Positions 46,389 through 54,948 of a stretch of DNA of 64,000 bases are shown in pieces. Numbering within the stretch: the first letter of the stretch is position 1; each line of letters begins with the position of its first letter. Origin of the DNA: a bacterium. Its GTDB lineage: Bacteria; Bacillota; Bacilli; Lactobacillales; Streptococcaceae. A model generated the notes under the pieces. That model worked only from the letters and a program-made list of their open reading frames with translations, was not told the DNA's origin and made no database searches. The position numbers were made by a program, and so were the translations under genes. The stretch spans positions 23,758 to 87,757 of the forward strand of contig CAJNDD010000006.1 in the NCBI GenBank assembly GCA_905221435.1, in the 5' to 3' direction.

Positions 46389-47714
46389 ATGGCTAAAAAA
46401 GGTGCTCTAACAGGCTTGCTCCTGTTTGGAATATTTTTTGGTGCGGGAAACTTGATTTTTCCACCTTCTCTAGGTGCTTTATCTGGAGAACAGTTTCTTC
46501 CTGCCATTGCAGGTTTTGTCTTTTCAGGTGTTGGTATTGCCGTCTTGACACTTATTATTGGAACACTAAACCCGAAAGGATACATTCACGAGATTTCTAA
46601 GAAAATCTCACCTTGGTTTGCGACACTTTATCTTGCAGTCCTCTATCTATCGATTGGTCCCTTCTTTGCCATTCCGCGTACAGCCACAACAGCTTACGAA
46701 GTTGGGATTAGTCCCCTCTTATCCGAAGCAAACAAAGGTCTAGGATTGATTGTCTTTACTGTGCTTTACTTTGCAGCGGCTTATTTGATTTCGCTTAATC
46801 CATCAAAGATTTTGGATCGAATTGGACGTGTTTTAACGCCAGTCTTTGCCTTGTTGATCGTTATCTTGGTTGTACTAGGTGCCTTCAAATACGGTGGAAC
46901 AAGTCCTCAAGCGGCTTCAGCTGCTTATCAAGCTTCTGCCTTTGGTACAGGTTTCCTAGAAGGTTATAATACCTTAGATGCCCTTGCTTCAGTTGCCTTC
47001 AGTGTGATTGCAGTTCAAACCTTGAAACAACTTGGATTCTCCAGTAAGAAAGAATACATTTCAACTATTTGGGTGGTTGGTATCGTTGTAGCTCTTGCTT
47101 TCAGCGCTCTTTACATTGGTTTAGGATTCCTTGGAAATCACTTCCCAGTACCAGCAGAAGTGATGAAGGGTGGAACACCAGGTGTTTATATCTTGTCGCA
47201 AGCAACTCAGGAAATCTTTGGTTCAACAGCTCAACTCTTCCTTGCTGTTATGGTAACTGTAACCTGCTTCACAACGACAGTTGGCTTGATTGTGTCGACA
47301 GCGGAGTTCTTTAACGGACGTTTCCCACAAATCAGCTACAAGGTCTATGCCACTGCCTTTACCTTGATTGGATTTGCTATTGCCAATCTTGGACTTGATG
47401 CAATTATTAAGTATTCAGTTCCAGTACTGGTAATCTTGTACCCAATCACCATCGCCATTGTGATGATCGTGATTGTGAATAAGTTTGTCGCTCTATCAAA
47501 ACCGGGCATGCAATTAACCATTGGGCTTGTTACAGCGATTGCTCTTGCAAGCGTCCTTGGAAGTTCCTTTAAGATTGAGTTTCTAGAAAATCTGATTAAT
47601 GCCCTTCCGTTTGCATCAGCCTCTCTTCCATGGCTAGTGCCAGCTATTATCGGAATCTTGCTTTCCTTGGTTCTACCAAACAAACAAGAGAGTGATGTTT
47701 TTGAGATGGAATAA
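46389..47714 (+). CDS. brnQ: branched-chain amino-acid transport carrier BrnQ
   Basis: A 441-residue LIVCS-family symporter for leucine, isoleucine and valine with about 12 helices. GLLLFGIFFGAGNLIFPPSLG (about 8-28) is the family signature, then LYLSIGPFFAIPRTATTAYEVG and VAFSVIAVQTLKQLG. GAAGGAGATTTTT fixes ATG 46389; the longer open frame begins in the promoter region. TATACT at about 46347 is a possible -10. Monocistronic with a strong terminator. I see no convincing CodY or T-box element. Confidence 0.92.
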   Translation: MAKKGALTGLLLFGIFFGAGNLIFPPSLGALSGEQFLPAIAGFVFSGVGIAVLTLIIGTLNPKGYIHEISKKISPWFATLYLAVLYLSIGPFFAIPRTATTAYEVGISPLLSEANKGLGLIVFTVLYFAAAYLISLNPSKILDRIGRVLTPVFALLIVILVVLGAFKYGGTSPQAASAAYQASAFGTGFLEGYNTLDALASVAFSVIAVQTLKQLGFSSKKEYISTIWVVGIVVALAFSALYIGLGFLGNHFPVPAEVMKGGTPGVYILSQATQEIFGSTAQLFLAVMVTVTCFTTTVGLIVSTAEFFNGRFPQISYKVYATAFTLIGFAIANLGLDAIIKYSVPVLVILYPITIAIVMIVIVNKFVALSKPGMQLTIGLVTAIALASVLGSSFKIEFLENLINALPFASASLPWLVPAIIGILLSLVLPNKQESDVFEME

Positions 47715-47748
47715 AAAAATTCTTGGTCATCGACCAAGAATTTTTTGT
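47715..47748. terminator. bidirectional intrinsic terminator
   Basis: AAAAATTCTTGGTC-ATC-GACCAAGAATTTTT is a perfect 14-bp stem between convergent brnQ and the first lipoprotein gene. Confidence 0.9.
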
Positions 47749-47762
47749 ATGAGAACGAGTCA

Positions 47763-48314
47763 TTAGTTGGTTTGTTCGGTATAACCAGCTTCTTTAAGCA
47801 TTTTTTTCGAGGCAGCAAAGCTTACACGGTTTCCAATACCAGAATATTCGTTCGGCATTGCTTTTTTCAATTCGTCAAGACTCGCGACAGTCATGTCAAC
47901 CTCGATGTTTTGGATAACTTTTTCGTCTTGAATTTCAACTTTTTGTGTAACCCCTTTGACTCCTTCATAACCTTTATAAGTATCGTCAACAATTTCCTTA
48001 ATACCTTCCGCGGTATTATTAAGTTTTTCAGGGTCAAGTACATTATGAACAGTTTGTTTTACAACGTCATCTCCCTTTACAGTATAAGTCAAGGTAGAAT
48101 GAATTCCAGGTTTGCTATTGTGGACAAATGTGTGAGTTTCTGTTTCATCTTTCTTTTCAGATGATTGTTGACTGCTTTGTTTGGTCTCGCTTGACTGAGT
48201 TGTTGTGTCTTCTTTGGTACTGCTGCTAGCAGTTGTTGATGCTTGTTTGGAACATCCGAGCAGGAGGACAAGTGAAGCTACTAGGGCTAGTGAAGTTTTA
48301 ACAAGAGTTTTCAT
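47763..48314 (-). CDS. DUF1307/YehR-like lipoprotein (tandem copy 1)
   Basis: A 183-residue lipoprotein: signal peptide with lipobox LLLGC (Cys21), an S/T/Q/E/K-rich linker to about 55, then a DUF1307-like domain including GIHSTLTYTVKGDDVVKQT, YKGYEGVKG and PNEYSGIGNRVSFAAS. It is anchored on the outer face of the membrane; the function is unknown. GAAAGGAAATTCT fixes ATG 48314. The next gene upstream on this strand (48631-49182) is a close paralogue of equal length, so the pair arose by tandem duplication. The 3' part is better conserved than the linker. Confidence 0.82.
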   Translation of the reverse strand: MKTLVKTSLALVASLVLLLGCSKQASTTASSSTKEDTTTQSSETKQSSQQSSEKKDETETHTFVHNSKPGIHSTLTYTVKGDDVVKQTVHNVLDPEKLNNTAEGIKEIVDDTYKGYEGVKGVTQKVEIQDEKVIQNIEVDMTVASLDELKKAMPNEYSGIGNRVSFAASKKMLKEAGYTEQTN

Positions 48315-48561
48315 AGAATTTCCTTTCATAATCAAAGTATTTTGTATTATAACATGATTCTACTACAAAATCAACTATATCTATCCTCTTATCTGACCTG
48401 ACATGACAACGAATAGAAACTAGTCTGACGATTAAAGTTTTGTCTCGATCTATTTCAAAAAACTTTTATCGTATGGATTGAAAAGTGGGAAGTTTTAAAT
48501 GCACTTTTTATGGGATGGGGAGGAATCTATTGAACTCATCGGTTAGGGATGTAATAAAATA

Positions 48562-48595
48562 CCCCAAGAGTTAGAGTTGTGTCTAACTTTTGGGG
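48562..48595 (-). terminator. intrinsic terminator between the two lipoprotein genes
   Basis: CCCCAAGAGTTAGA and TCTAACTTTTGGGG form a 14-bp stem with one G-U type mismatch. On the minus strand the stem is followed by TATTTTATT. The remaining bases from 48315 to 48561 carry the promoter region of copy 1 and no other gene. Confidence 0.75.
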
Positions 48596-48630
48596 TGGAC
48601 CTACACTAGTCTATATGAAATTTTAGGAGA

Positions 48631-49182
48631 TTAGTTCGTCTTTTCTGTGAATCCCATTTTTTCTAGTGCTTTTTTAGAGTTTGAGAAACTGACACGATTG
48701 CCGATACCAGAATATTCTTCAGGAAGTGCTTTTCTAAGTTCGCTAATGCTTGCAACTGAGAAATCAACTTCTAGATCTTGAACAACTTTTCCATCTTTGA
48801 TTTCAATCGTTTGTTTAACACCTTTGAGTCCATTATAACCTTTGTACTTTTCTTCGATAAAACTCTTGACATCTTCTGGAGTTGCACCAAGGATTTCAGG
48901 ATCAGCAATGTTATTAGCTGATTGCTTGATAACATTGTCCCCCTCTACAGTATAAACCAAGGTAGAAGTGATTCCAGAATTATTTTTGTTTACAAAGGTA
49001 TGTGTTTTAGTTGTTTCTTTCTTCTCAGAAGATTGTTCAGTGCTTTGCTTGGTCTCGCTTGACTGAGCAGTTTTATCTTCTTTGGCACTGTTACTAGTAG
49101 GTGCTGATACTTGTTTAGAGCACCCCATTAGAATGAGCAAAGCAGCAGCAAGGGCAAGTGATGTTTTAAAGTAAGTTTTCAT
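48631..49182 (-). CDS. DUF1307/YehR-like lipoprotein (tandem copy 2)
   Basis: A 183-residue lipoprotein with lipobox LILMGC (Cys21), SKQ after the Cys as in copy 1, a low-complexity linker (KQSTEQSSEKKETTKT) and the same C-terminal domain (GITSTLVYTVEGDNVIKQS, YKGYNGLKG, PEEYSGIGNRVSFSNS). GAAAGGAAATTGT fixes ATG 49182. It is probably a separate unit from copy 1 because a hairpin terminator lies between them. Roles in envelope maintenance or metal handling have been suggested for related proteins but none is shown by sequence. Confidence 0.82.
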   Translation of the reverse strand: MKTYFKTSLALAAALLILMGCSKQVSAPTSNSAKEDKTAQSSETKQSTEQSSEKKETTKTHTFVNKNNSGITSTLVYTVEGDNVIKQSANNIADPEILGATPEDVKSFIEEKYKGYNGLKGVKQTIEIKDGKVVQDLEVDFSVASISELRKALPEEYSGIGNRVSFSNSKKALEKMGFTEKTN

Positions 49183-49316
49183 ACAATTTCCTTTCGTAAT
49201 CAAAGTATTTGTATTATAACATGAATCTATATTGAAAGCAACTAAACACAGTTTTTTTCCTTTTGAGAAGGAGTCTGACTAGAAAAATGTTATAATGGTA
49301 GGAAAGAGGTGAAGAA

Positions 49317-50354
49317 ATGAATCAGACTATAAACTATATCAAAGAACTAACCGCAATTGCATCTCCAACAGGCTTTACTCGTGAGATCTCAGACTATCTA
49401 GTCCATACTTTAGAGAAATTTGGTTACCAGCCAGTTCGTACAGCCAAGGGTGGTGTCAATGTGACCATTAAAGGTCAAAATGATGAGCAACAACGCTATG
49501 TGACTGCCCACGTGGATACGCTGGGTGCTATTGTTCGTGCAGTCAAATCGGATGGCCGTCTCAAATTGGATCGTATCGGTGGTTTTCCTTGGAACATGAT
49601 TGAGGGAGAAAACTGTACAGTCCATGTGGCTAGCACAGGTCAAAAGGTATCTGGAACCATCCTCATCCACCAGACTTCTTGCCATGTCTACAAAGATGCT
49701 GGAACTGCTGAACGCACGCAGGACAATATGGAAGTGCGTTTGGATGAAAAAGTGACCAATGAAAAAGAAACTCGTGCCTTGGGTATTGAGGTTGGAGACT
49801 TTATTAGTTTCGATCCGCGAACTGTCGTGACAGAGACTGGTTTTATCAAGTCACGTCATTTGGACGATAAGGTCAGCGCAGCGATTTTGCTCAATCTTCT
49901 TCGTGTTTATAAGGAAGAGGGGATTGAATTACCAGTAACAACTCATTTTGCTTTTTCAGTCTTTGAAGAGGTAGGCCACGGTGCTAACTCCAATATTCCA
50001 ACTCAAGTAGTGGAATATCTAGCTGTCGATATGGGGGCTATGGGCGATGATCAGCAGACGGATGAGTACACAGTATCTATCTGTGTCAAGGATGCTTCAG
50101 GTCCTTATCACTATGACTTCCGTCAACACTTGGTAGCTTTGGCGAAAGAGCAAGATATTCCATTTAAGCTCGACATTTATCCATTTTACGGTTCGGATGC
50201 TTCAGCGGCTATGTCCGCAGGAGCAGAGGTCAAGCATGCCCTCCTTGGAGCTGGTATTGAGTCCAGTCACTCTTACGAACGAACACACATTGATTCAGTC
50301 GTGGCGACAGAGTGTATGGTTGATGCTTATCTCAAGAGTGCATTGGTAGACTGA
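49317..50354 (+). CDS. pepA: glutamyl aminopeptidase PepA (M42 family)
   Basis: A 345-residue cobalt/zinc aminopeptidase that removes N-terminal Glu or Asp. Metal and catalytic sites: VTAHVDTLGA (about 60), SRHLDDKVSAAI (about 180), FSVFEEVGHGAN (Glu pair, about 213) and AVDMGAMG (about 235), with the last His in HSYERTHIDS. TATAAT at about 49295 and AAAGAGGTGAAGAA support the start. It matches lactococcal/streptococcal PepA, not the leucine aminopeptidase PepA of E. coli. Confidence 0.93.
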   Translation: MNQTINYIKELTAIASPTGFTREISDYLVHTLEKFGYQPVRTAKGGVNVTIKGQNDEQQRYVTAHVDTLGAIVRAVKSDGRLKLDRIGGFPWNMIEGENCTVHVASTGQKVSGTILIHQTSCHVYKDAGTAERTQDNMEVRLDEKVTNEKETRALGIEVGDFISFDPRTVVTETGFIKSRHLDDKVSAAILLNLLRVYKEEGIELPVTTHFAFSVFEEVGHGANSNIPTQVVEYLAVDMGAMGDDQQTDEYTVSICVKDASGPYHYDFRQHLVALAKEQDIPFKLDIYPFYGSDASAAMSAGAEVKHALLGAGIESSHSYERTHIDSVVATECMVDAYLKSALVD

Positions 50355-50371
50355 AGGGGCGATAAAGTATT

Positions 50372-51334
50372 ATGTTTGAAATGCTGAAACAATTAGCAAC
50401 GCCTGCTATAATAACGGGGCTAATTTCGGGTTTGTATGCTTATTTCCAAAAGAGAAAAGAAGAATATCATAAGTATGTGTATGAAAATAAACAAGAAAAC
50501 TTTAAAGAACTAGTTGTTTATGTCGATGAACTGGTAGATAAAGGAATTACTAATCCAGATTTAGAAAAACTACTTTTTAAAATTTCTCAAAAAATTAACC
50601 CATACGGACGAAAAACAAGAATTTTTGGAAAGTATCAGTGGATAGAAGATGATGGTTATGTATGGTATCAAATAGAAATTATAGAGAACAAACTTGCTTC
50701 TCAAATACTTCAAATAGAGGATTTAAAAGAACTAGCTCATCGGATACAAATTGCTAAACGATTACTAGATATAAAAGTAGAACAAAATATTTCGCCTATA
50801 AATTCAGCTAAAATATGGTTTTATTTATTTCAGTATGGGATGTTATTACTTCAGCTGTTTCTCATTTACTCTGGATATAATAGTTTTATCAAACAACCTA
50901 CTGAACTCTCTTTGTTATTGGCTTATTGGTTGATTGTTGTAATTTTAATTTTTTTACTCCCAGAATTGAGTGTTAGTGAAAGCGATGATAAAATATTTGA
51001 AATAGGCTTTATATTTCTCCTTTTCTTTATTGTCGCGGTTGATGCTGGAATAGCGTATTATTCCTATAATTGGCCTAATAATGTTTATATTGCCTTTCTT
51101 GTTGGAACGGTTTCATTTATTCTAATTGTTAGTGTATTAATTTTAAAAGCCATCATTTTCGGGGCAAGTGAAATTGGTAGAGTATCTAAAATTTATATCG
51201 AAGAATATAGAAAACTACAGGGGCCTAAGTTAAGTAAGAGACGCTTTAGAAATTATTTTAAAGTTATTTCATCTTTAAATAAGGTTAAGAATTTATTTCA
51301 CAAAAATAAGAGAGAGGGGAATGATGACCAATAA
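50372..51334 (+). CDS. AT-rich polytopic membrane protein, unknown, accessory-looking
   Basis: A 320-residue protein. A short hydrophobic N terminus (about 10-25) is followed by a charged cytoplasmic region (about 26-145, with KRKEEYHKYVYENKQENFKEL), four membrane helices (about 147-168, 180-200, 208-230, 236-262) and a basic tail (KLSKRRFRNYFK). The DNA is visibly more AT-rich than its neighbours and the codon use differs, which suggests transfer. It lies between pepA and a decayed HAD gene, whose first codons it overlaps. No family was recognised; phage defence or a toxin role cannot be excluded but has no motif support. Confidence 0.65.
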   Translation: MFEMLKQLATPAIITGLISGLYAYFQKRKEEYHKYVYENKQENFKELVVYVDELVDKGITNPDLEKLLFKISQKINPYGRKTRIFGKYQWIEDDGYVWYQIEIIENKLASQILQIEDLKELAHRIQIAKRLLDIKVEQNISPINSAKIWFYLFQYGMLLLQLFLIYSGYNSFIKQPTELSLLLAYWLIVVILIFLLPELSVSESDDKIFEIGFIFLLFFIVAVDAGIAYYSYNWPNNVYIAFLVGTVSFILIVSVLILKAIIFGASEIGRVSKIYIEEYRKLQGPKLSKRRFRNYFKVISSLNKVKNLFHKNKREGNDDQ

Positions 51335-51514
51335 ACACCGACTCTTTGACCTGGACTATCCCCTTCTCAACTTTGAAACAGTTGAGGATTGGGGGGCAGT
51401 CTGACATCAGATATTCAAGGGGTAAATAAAGCAGGGATTGACAGTAAGTGGTTTAACCCCTACATACTTCAGAATACAAGGACCGCTATCCCAAGTTGTC
51501 AGATTCAAGATTGA
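51324..51514 (+). pseudogene. remnant of a YjjG-like HAD-superfamily nucleotidase
   Basis: The 5' piece MTNKHRLFDLDYPLLNFETVED is the N terminus of a YjjG-type HAD phosphatase, with motif I DLDYP (normally DLDDT). After about 75 bases, in a different frame, the C-terminal piece LTSDIQGVNKAGIDSKWFNP (51402-51461), then QNTRTAIPSCQIQD, is the family motif IV region. About 480 bases of the middle are gone. Family members hydrolyse pyrimidine nucleotides, including modified ones. The gene is certainly dead here. Confidence 0.8.
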
Positions 51515-51541
51515 AGATATTAGAATTAAAAGGAGAGACTC

Positions 51542-52003
51542 ATGTGCTTGATTTGTCAAAGAATTGAATGGATCAAGGCAGGGGAAAATCCCTACTTTGT
51601 AAAAGAACTAGAAACAGGCTATGTTGTCATTGGAGACCACCAATACTTTAAGGGCTATACTTTATTTTTAGTAAAAGAACATGTTACAGAACTTCACCAT
51701 ATGGAGACTTCTGAAAAACTGCGTTTTCTAGAGGAAATGAGTTTGGTCCAAGAAGCTGTTGCCAAAGCGTTTAAGGCTGAAAAGATGAACATCGAACTTC
51801 TAGGAAATGGAGATGCCCACGCTCACTGGCACCTCTTTCCAAGACGGTCAGGTGATATGCAGGGTCACGGACTTAATGGTCGTGGTCCAGTCTGGTGGGT
51901 GCCCTGGGAAGAAATGGCGGCAGAAGATTGCCAAGTGCAATCCCCTGAACTGGAAGAGATGATTAAAGCCTTATCCGATGAATTGGAGAAGCATTTGGCC
52001 TAA
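51542..52003 (+). CDS. HIT family protein
   Basis: A 153-residue histidine-triad hydrolase/transferase. The N-terminal CLICQRI (CxxC) is a possible half zinc site. The triad is HAHWHLFPR at about residues 100-108, and WWVPWEEM follows. Family activities include nucleotide phosphoramidase and dinucleoside polyphosphate hydrolysis. AAAAGGAGAGACTC precedes the ATG. It is followed after 15 bases by ldcB in the same direction. Confidence 0.87.
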   Translation: MCLICQRIEWIKAGENPYFVKELETGYVVIGDHQYFKGYTLFLVKEHVTELHHMETSEKLRFLEEMSLVQEAVAKAFKAEKMNIELLGNGDAHAHWHLFPRRSGDMQGHGLNGRGPVWWVPWEEMAAEDCQVQSPELEEMIKALSDELEKHLA

Positions 52004-52018
52004 GAGAGGAAGCAAAAA

Positions 52019-52735
52019 ATGAAAAAAAGATATGTCATTTTATCTGGTTTGCTAGCAGTAACCCTAGCAGCATGTGCTCAAGAAAAACCTAAAAATGAAG
52101 AAAACACTCAAAAGACGGAGCAAAGCAGTCAACCTGAGGGAACTGTAGGAAGTAAATCCCAAGCTTCTAGTCAGAAAAAAGCAGAAGTTGTGAATAAGGG
52201 AGACCACTATAGTATCCAAGGGAAATATGATGAAATCGTCGTAGCCAATAAGCACTATCCTTTGTCAAAAGACTACAATCCAGGAGAAAATCCAACAGCT
52301 AAAGCAGAGTTGGTCAAACTCATTGCAGCCATGCAAGCAGCTGGCTACCCAATCAGCGATCATTACAGTGGTTTTAGAAGTTATGAAACTCAAACCAAGC
52401 TTTATCAAGACTATGTGAATCAAGACGGTAAGGAAGCAGCTGATCGCTACTCAGCTCGACCAGGTTATAGTGAACACCAAACAGGTCTTGCTTTTGATTT
52501 GATCGGGACTAATGGAGAATTGGTGACAGAGGAGAAGGCAGCCCAGTGGCTCTTGGATCATGCAGCTGACTATGGCTTTGTTGTGCGCTATCTCAAAGGC
52601 AAGGAAAAAGAGACTGGCTACATGGCAGAAGAATGGCATCTCCGCTACGTTGGAAAAGAAGCCAAAGAAATTGCTGCAAGTGGCCTTAGTTTGGAAGAGT
52701 ACTATGGCTTTGAAGGCGGAGATTACGTCGATTAA
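52019..52735 (+). CDS. ldcB: L,D-carboxypeptidase LdcB/DacB, lipoprotein
   Basis: A 238-residue M15B zinc peptidase that removes D-Ala from tetrapeptide stems of peptidoglycan, acting after DacA. Lipobox TLAAC (Cys19), a Q/E/K/S-rich linker to about 60, then the VanY-type domain with SGFRSYETQTKL, SARPGYSEHQTGLAFDL (zinc His and Asp) and AEEWHLRYVG (catalytic Glu and last His). AGAGGAAGCAAAAA precedes the ATG. In pneumococcus this gene (also called dacB) sits just upstream of rplK, as here. Confidence 0.93.
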   Translation: MKKRYVILSGLLAVTLAACAQEKPKNEENTQKTEQSSQPEGTVGSKSQASSQKKAEVVNKGDHYSIQGKYDEIVVANKHYPLSKDYNPGENPTAKAELVKLIAAMQAAGYPISDHYSGFRSYETQTKLYQDYVNQDGKEAADRYSARPGYSEHQTGLAFDLIGTNGELVTEEKAAQWLLDHAADYGFVVRYLKGKEKETGYMAEEWHLRYVGKEAKEIAASGLSLEEYYGFEGGDYVD

Positions 52736-52751
52736 AAAAGTAATTTTTCTC

Positions 52752-52779
52752 TTGCATTTTTAGATAAATAGTGTATAAT
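52752..52779 (+). promoter_or_regulatory. rplK-rplA promoter
   Basis: -35 TTGCAT (52752-52757), 16-bp spacer, -10 TATAAT (52774-52779), leaving a leader of about 70 bases before rplK. Confidence 0.75.
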
Positions 52780-52802
52780 AGATGGGTATGTGTAAAGCAT
52801 AC

Positions 52803-52843
52803 TTGTGGGAGGTAAAAATCTTTAATTACCGCCAAAACCACAA
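52803..52843 (+). promoter_or_regulatory. candidate L1-binding structure in the rplK leader
   Basis: GTGG (52805-52808), GA, GGTAA, then a loop, TTACC, GCCAAAA and CCAC (52838-52841) can form a two-step stem with an internal asymmetric loop just before the ribosome site AAAGGAGG. The layout is shared with the element at 53334-53363. It is proposed as the autogenous L1 site from location and shape. Confidence 0.5.
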
Positions 52844-52857
52844 AGGAGGATTTAAAA

Positions 52858-53283
52858 ATGGCTAAAAAAGTCGAAAAACTTGTAAAATTGCAAATCCCTG
52901 CTGGTAAAGCTACACCAGCTCCACCAGTTGGACCTGCTCTTGGTCAAGCTGGTATCAACATCATGGGATTCACAAAAGAGTTCAACGCTCGTACAGCTGA
53001 CCAAGCTGGTATGATCATTCCAGTTGTTATCTCAGTATACGAAGACAAATCATTTACTTTCGTTACAAAAACACCACCAGCTGCTGTTCTTTTGAAAAAA
53101 GCTGCAGGTGTTGAAAAAGGATCAGGTACACCTAACAAAACTAAAGTTGCTACAGTTACTCGTGCACAAGTACAAGAAATTGCAGAAACTAAGATGCCAG
53201 ATTTGAACGCAGCAAACATTGAGTCTGCAATGCGTATGATCGAAGGTACTGCTCGTTCTATGGGATTCACTGTTGTTGACTAA
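52858..53283 (+). CDS. rplK: 50S ribosomal protein L11
   Basis: A 141-residue L11. [35 protein letters not shown] is the N-terminal domain that binds release and elongation factors; the C-terminal rRNA-binding domain ends [32 protein letters not shown] precedes the ATG. Codon usage is strongly biased, as expected for a highly expressed gene. L11 binds the GTPase-associated region of 23S rRNA and is needed for RelA-type stringent response. Operon with rplA. Confidence 0.98.
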   Translation: MAKKVEKLVKLQIPAGKATPAPPVGPALGQAGINIMGFTKEFNARTADQAGMIIPVVISVYEDKSFTFVTKTPPAAVLLKKAAGVEKGSGTPNKTKVATVTRAQVQEIAETKMPDLNAANIESAMRMIEGTARSMGFTVVD

Positions 53284-53333
53284 TCAATAACACCCCCAAT
53301 ATAACCCGCAAGACTTCATCATTTCGAGAAGTG

Positions 53334-53363
53334 ACGTGGGAGATGAAAATCGATTGAACCACT
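53334..53363 (+). promoter_or_regulatory. candidate L1-binding structure between rplK and rplA
   Basis: GTGG (53336-53339), GA, GAT, GAAA, ATC, GATTGAA and CCAC (53359-53362) form a stem-internal-loop-stem just before AAGGAG of rplA. The sequence GTGGGAG-RTRAAAATC...CCAC parallels the rplK leader element. Confidence 0.5.
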
Positions 53364-53380
53364 TACAAGGAGAATAGAAA

Positions 53381-54070
53381 ATGGCTAAAAAAAGCAAACA
53401 ACTTCGTGCTGCACTTGAGAAAATCGACAGCACAAAAGCGTACAGCGTAGAAGAAGCTGTAGCACTTGCAAAAGAAACTAACTTTGCAAAATTTGACGCA
53501 ACTGTAGAAGTTGCTTACAACTTGAACATCGACGTTAAAAAAGCTGACCAACAAATCCGTGGAGCAATGGTATTGCCAAACGGTACTGGTAAAACTTCAC
53601 GCGTTCTTGTTTTCGCACGTGGTGCAAAAGCTGAAGAAGCAAAAGCTGCTGGTGCAGACTTCGTTGGTGAAGATGACCTTGTTGCGAAAATCAACGACGG
53701 TTGGTTGGACTTCGACGTAGTTATCGCTACACCTGACATGATGGCTCTTGTTGGACGTCTTGGACGTGTCCTTGGACCACGTAACTTGATGCCAAACCCT
53801 AAAACTGGTACTGTAACAATGGATGTTGCTAAAGCAGTTGAAGAGTCTAAAGGTGGTAAAATTACTTACCGTGCTGACCGTGCAGGTAACGTTCAAGCAA
53901 TCATCGGTAAAGTATCATTTGAAGCTGAAAAATTGGTTGAAAACTTTAAAGCATTCAACGAAACAATCCAAAAAGCAAAACCAGCTACAGCTAAAGGAAC
54001 TTACGTAACAAACTTGACTATCACAACTACTCAAGGTGTTGGTATCAAGGTTGACGTAAACTCACTTTAA
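53381..54070 (+). CDS. rplA: 50S ribosomal protein L1
   Basis: A 229-residue L1, the stalk protein near the E site and known autoregulator of this operon. Landmarks: [40 protein letters not shown], and the rRNA-binding [21 protein letters not shown] (about 120-140). Codon bias is strong. ACAAGGAGAATAGAAA precedes the ATG. The 97-base gap from rplK carries the second candidate L1 site. Confidence 0.98.
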
Positions 54071-54090
54071 TCAGTAGTTTATATCAGAGA

Positions 54091-54117
54091 ACGAGTGCGA
54101 AAGTGCTCGTTTTTTTG
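54091..54117 (+). terminator. intrinsic terminator of rplKA
   Basis: ACGAGTGC-GAAA-GTGCTCGT stem with a GNRA tetraloop, then T7. Confidence 0.85.
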
Positions 54118-54249
54118 ATGATAAGTTCACTCCAGGAAAAATAACTCCATTAATAACCTGATGGAGCAAGAGAATAGTGCTTTTCCTCTTCTTCTTTCAC
54201 AGAAAATATGGTATAATAGAGAGTAAAAAACTTTGAAAGAAAGAAAAAG

Positions 54250-54762
54250 ATGAATTTAAAAGATTATATCGCAACGATTGAAAATTATCCTAAGGAAGGT
54301 ATTACCTTCCGTGATATCAGCCCTTTGATGGCAGATGGAAATGCTTATAGCTACGCTGTTCGTGAAATTGTTCAGTATGCAACAGATAAGAAGATCGACA
54401 TGATTGTGGGTCCAGAGGCTCGTGGATTTATTGTTGGTTGCCCAGTTGCTTTTGAGTTGGGAATTGGCTTTGCACCTGTTCGTAAACCAGGTAAATTGCC
54501 ACGTGAAGTCATTTCTGCTGATTATGAGAAAGAGTACGGTATTGATACCTTGACCATGCATGCTGATGCAATTAAGCCAGGCCAACGCGTTCTCATCGTA
54601 GATGATCTCTTGGCAACAGGTGGAACTGTCAAAGCAACGATTGAGATGATTGAAAGACTTGGTGGAGTTGTAGCCGGTTGTGCTTTCTTGATTGAGTTGG
54701 ATGAGCTTAAAGGCCGTGAAAAAATCGGAGATTACGATTACAAGGTACTTATGCATTATTAA
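54250..54762 (+). CDS. apt: adenine phosphoribosyltransferase
   Basis: A 170-residue purine salvage enzyme converting adenine and PRPP to [18 protein letters not shown] near the N terminus, [18 protein letters not shown] (about 56-73), KPGKLPREV (flexible loop), and the PRPP-binding motif [16 protein letters not shown] (about 117-132). TATAAT at about 54213 and GAAAGAAAGAAAAAG lie upstream; the ribosome site is weak. It ends at a terminator before metA. Confidence 0.96.
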   Translation: MNLKDYIATIENYPKEGITFRDISPLMADGNAYSYAVREIVQYATDKKIDMIVGPEARGFIVGCPVAFELGIGFAPVRKPGKLPREVISADYEKEYGIDTLTMHADAIKPGQRVLIVDDLLATGGTVKATIEMIERLGGVVAGCAFLIELDELKGREKIGDYDYKVLMHY

Positions 54763-54764
54763 TG

Positions 54765-54790
54765 AAAAACAGTCCTTGGGGCTGTTTTCT
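54765..54790 (+). terminator. intrinsic terminator of apt
   Basis: AAAACAGTCC-TTG-GGGCTGTTTT followed by CTCTTC. Confidence 0.75.
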
Positions 54791-54834
54791 CTTCATCTGC
54801 TATATAAATTAACTATAGCTAGTTAGAGAAAAAC

Positions 54835-54868
54835 TATAATTGAAAACTATATCTTCATACAGTATAAT
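54835..54868 (+). promoter_or_regulatory. metA promoter overlapped by a MET box (MtaR/MetR site)
   Basis: -35 TTGAAA (54840-54845), 17-bp spacer, -10 TATAAT (54863-54868). TATAATTGAAAACTATA (54835-54851) matches the streptococcal MET box TATAGTTTSAAACTATA at 14 of 17 positions and covers the -35. A second AACTATAG/CTAGTTAG stretch lies just upstream. The expected regulator is the LysR-type MtaR/MetR, responding to methionine or homocysteine. Confidence 0.65.
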
Positions 54869-54948
54869 AAAGGGAAGAAGTATTTGGAGGTTTTTACTTT
54901 CAAACAGACAAGATCATTCCCGAAATAGAGAACTGTTAGGAGGGTATT

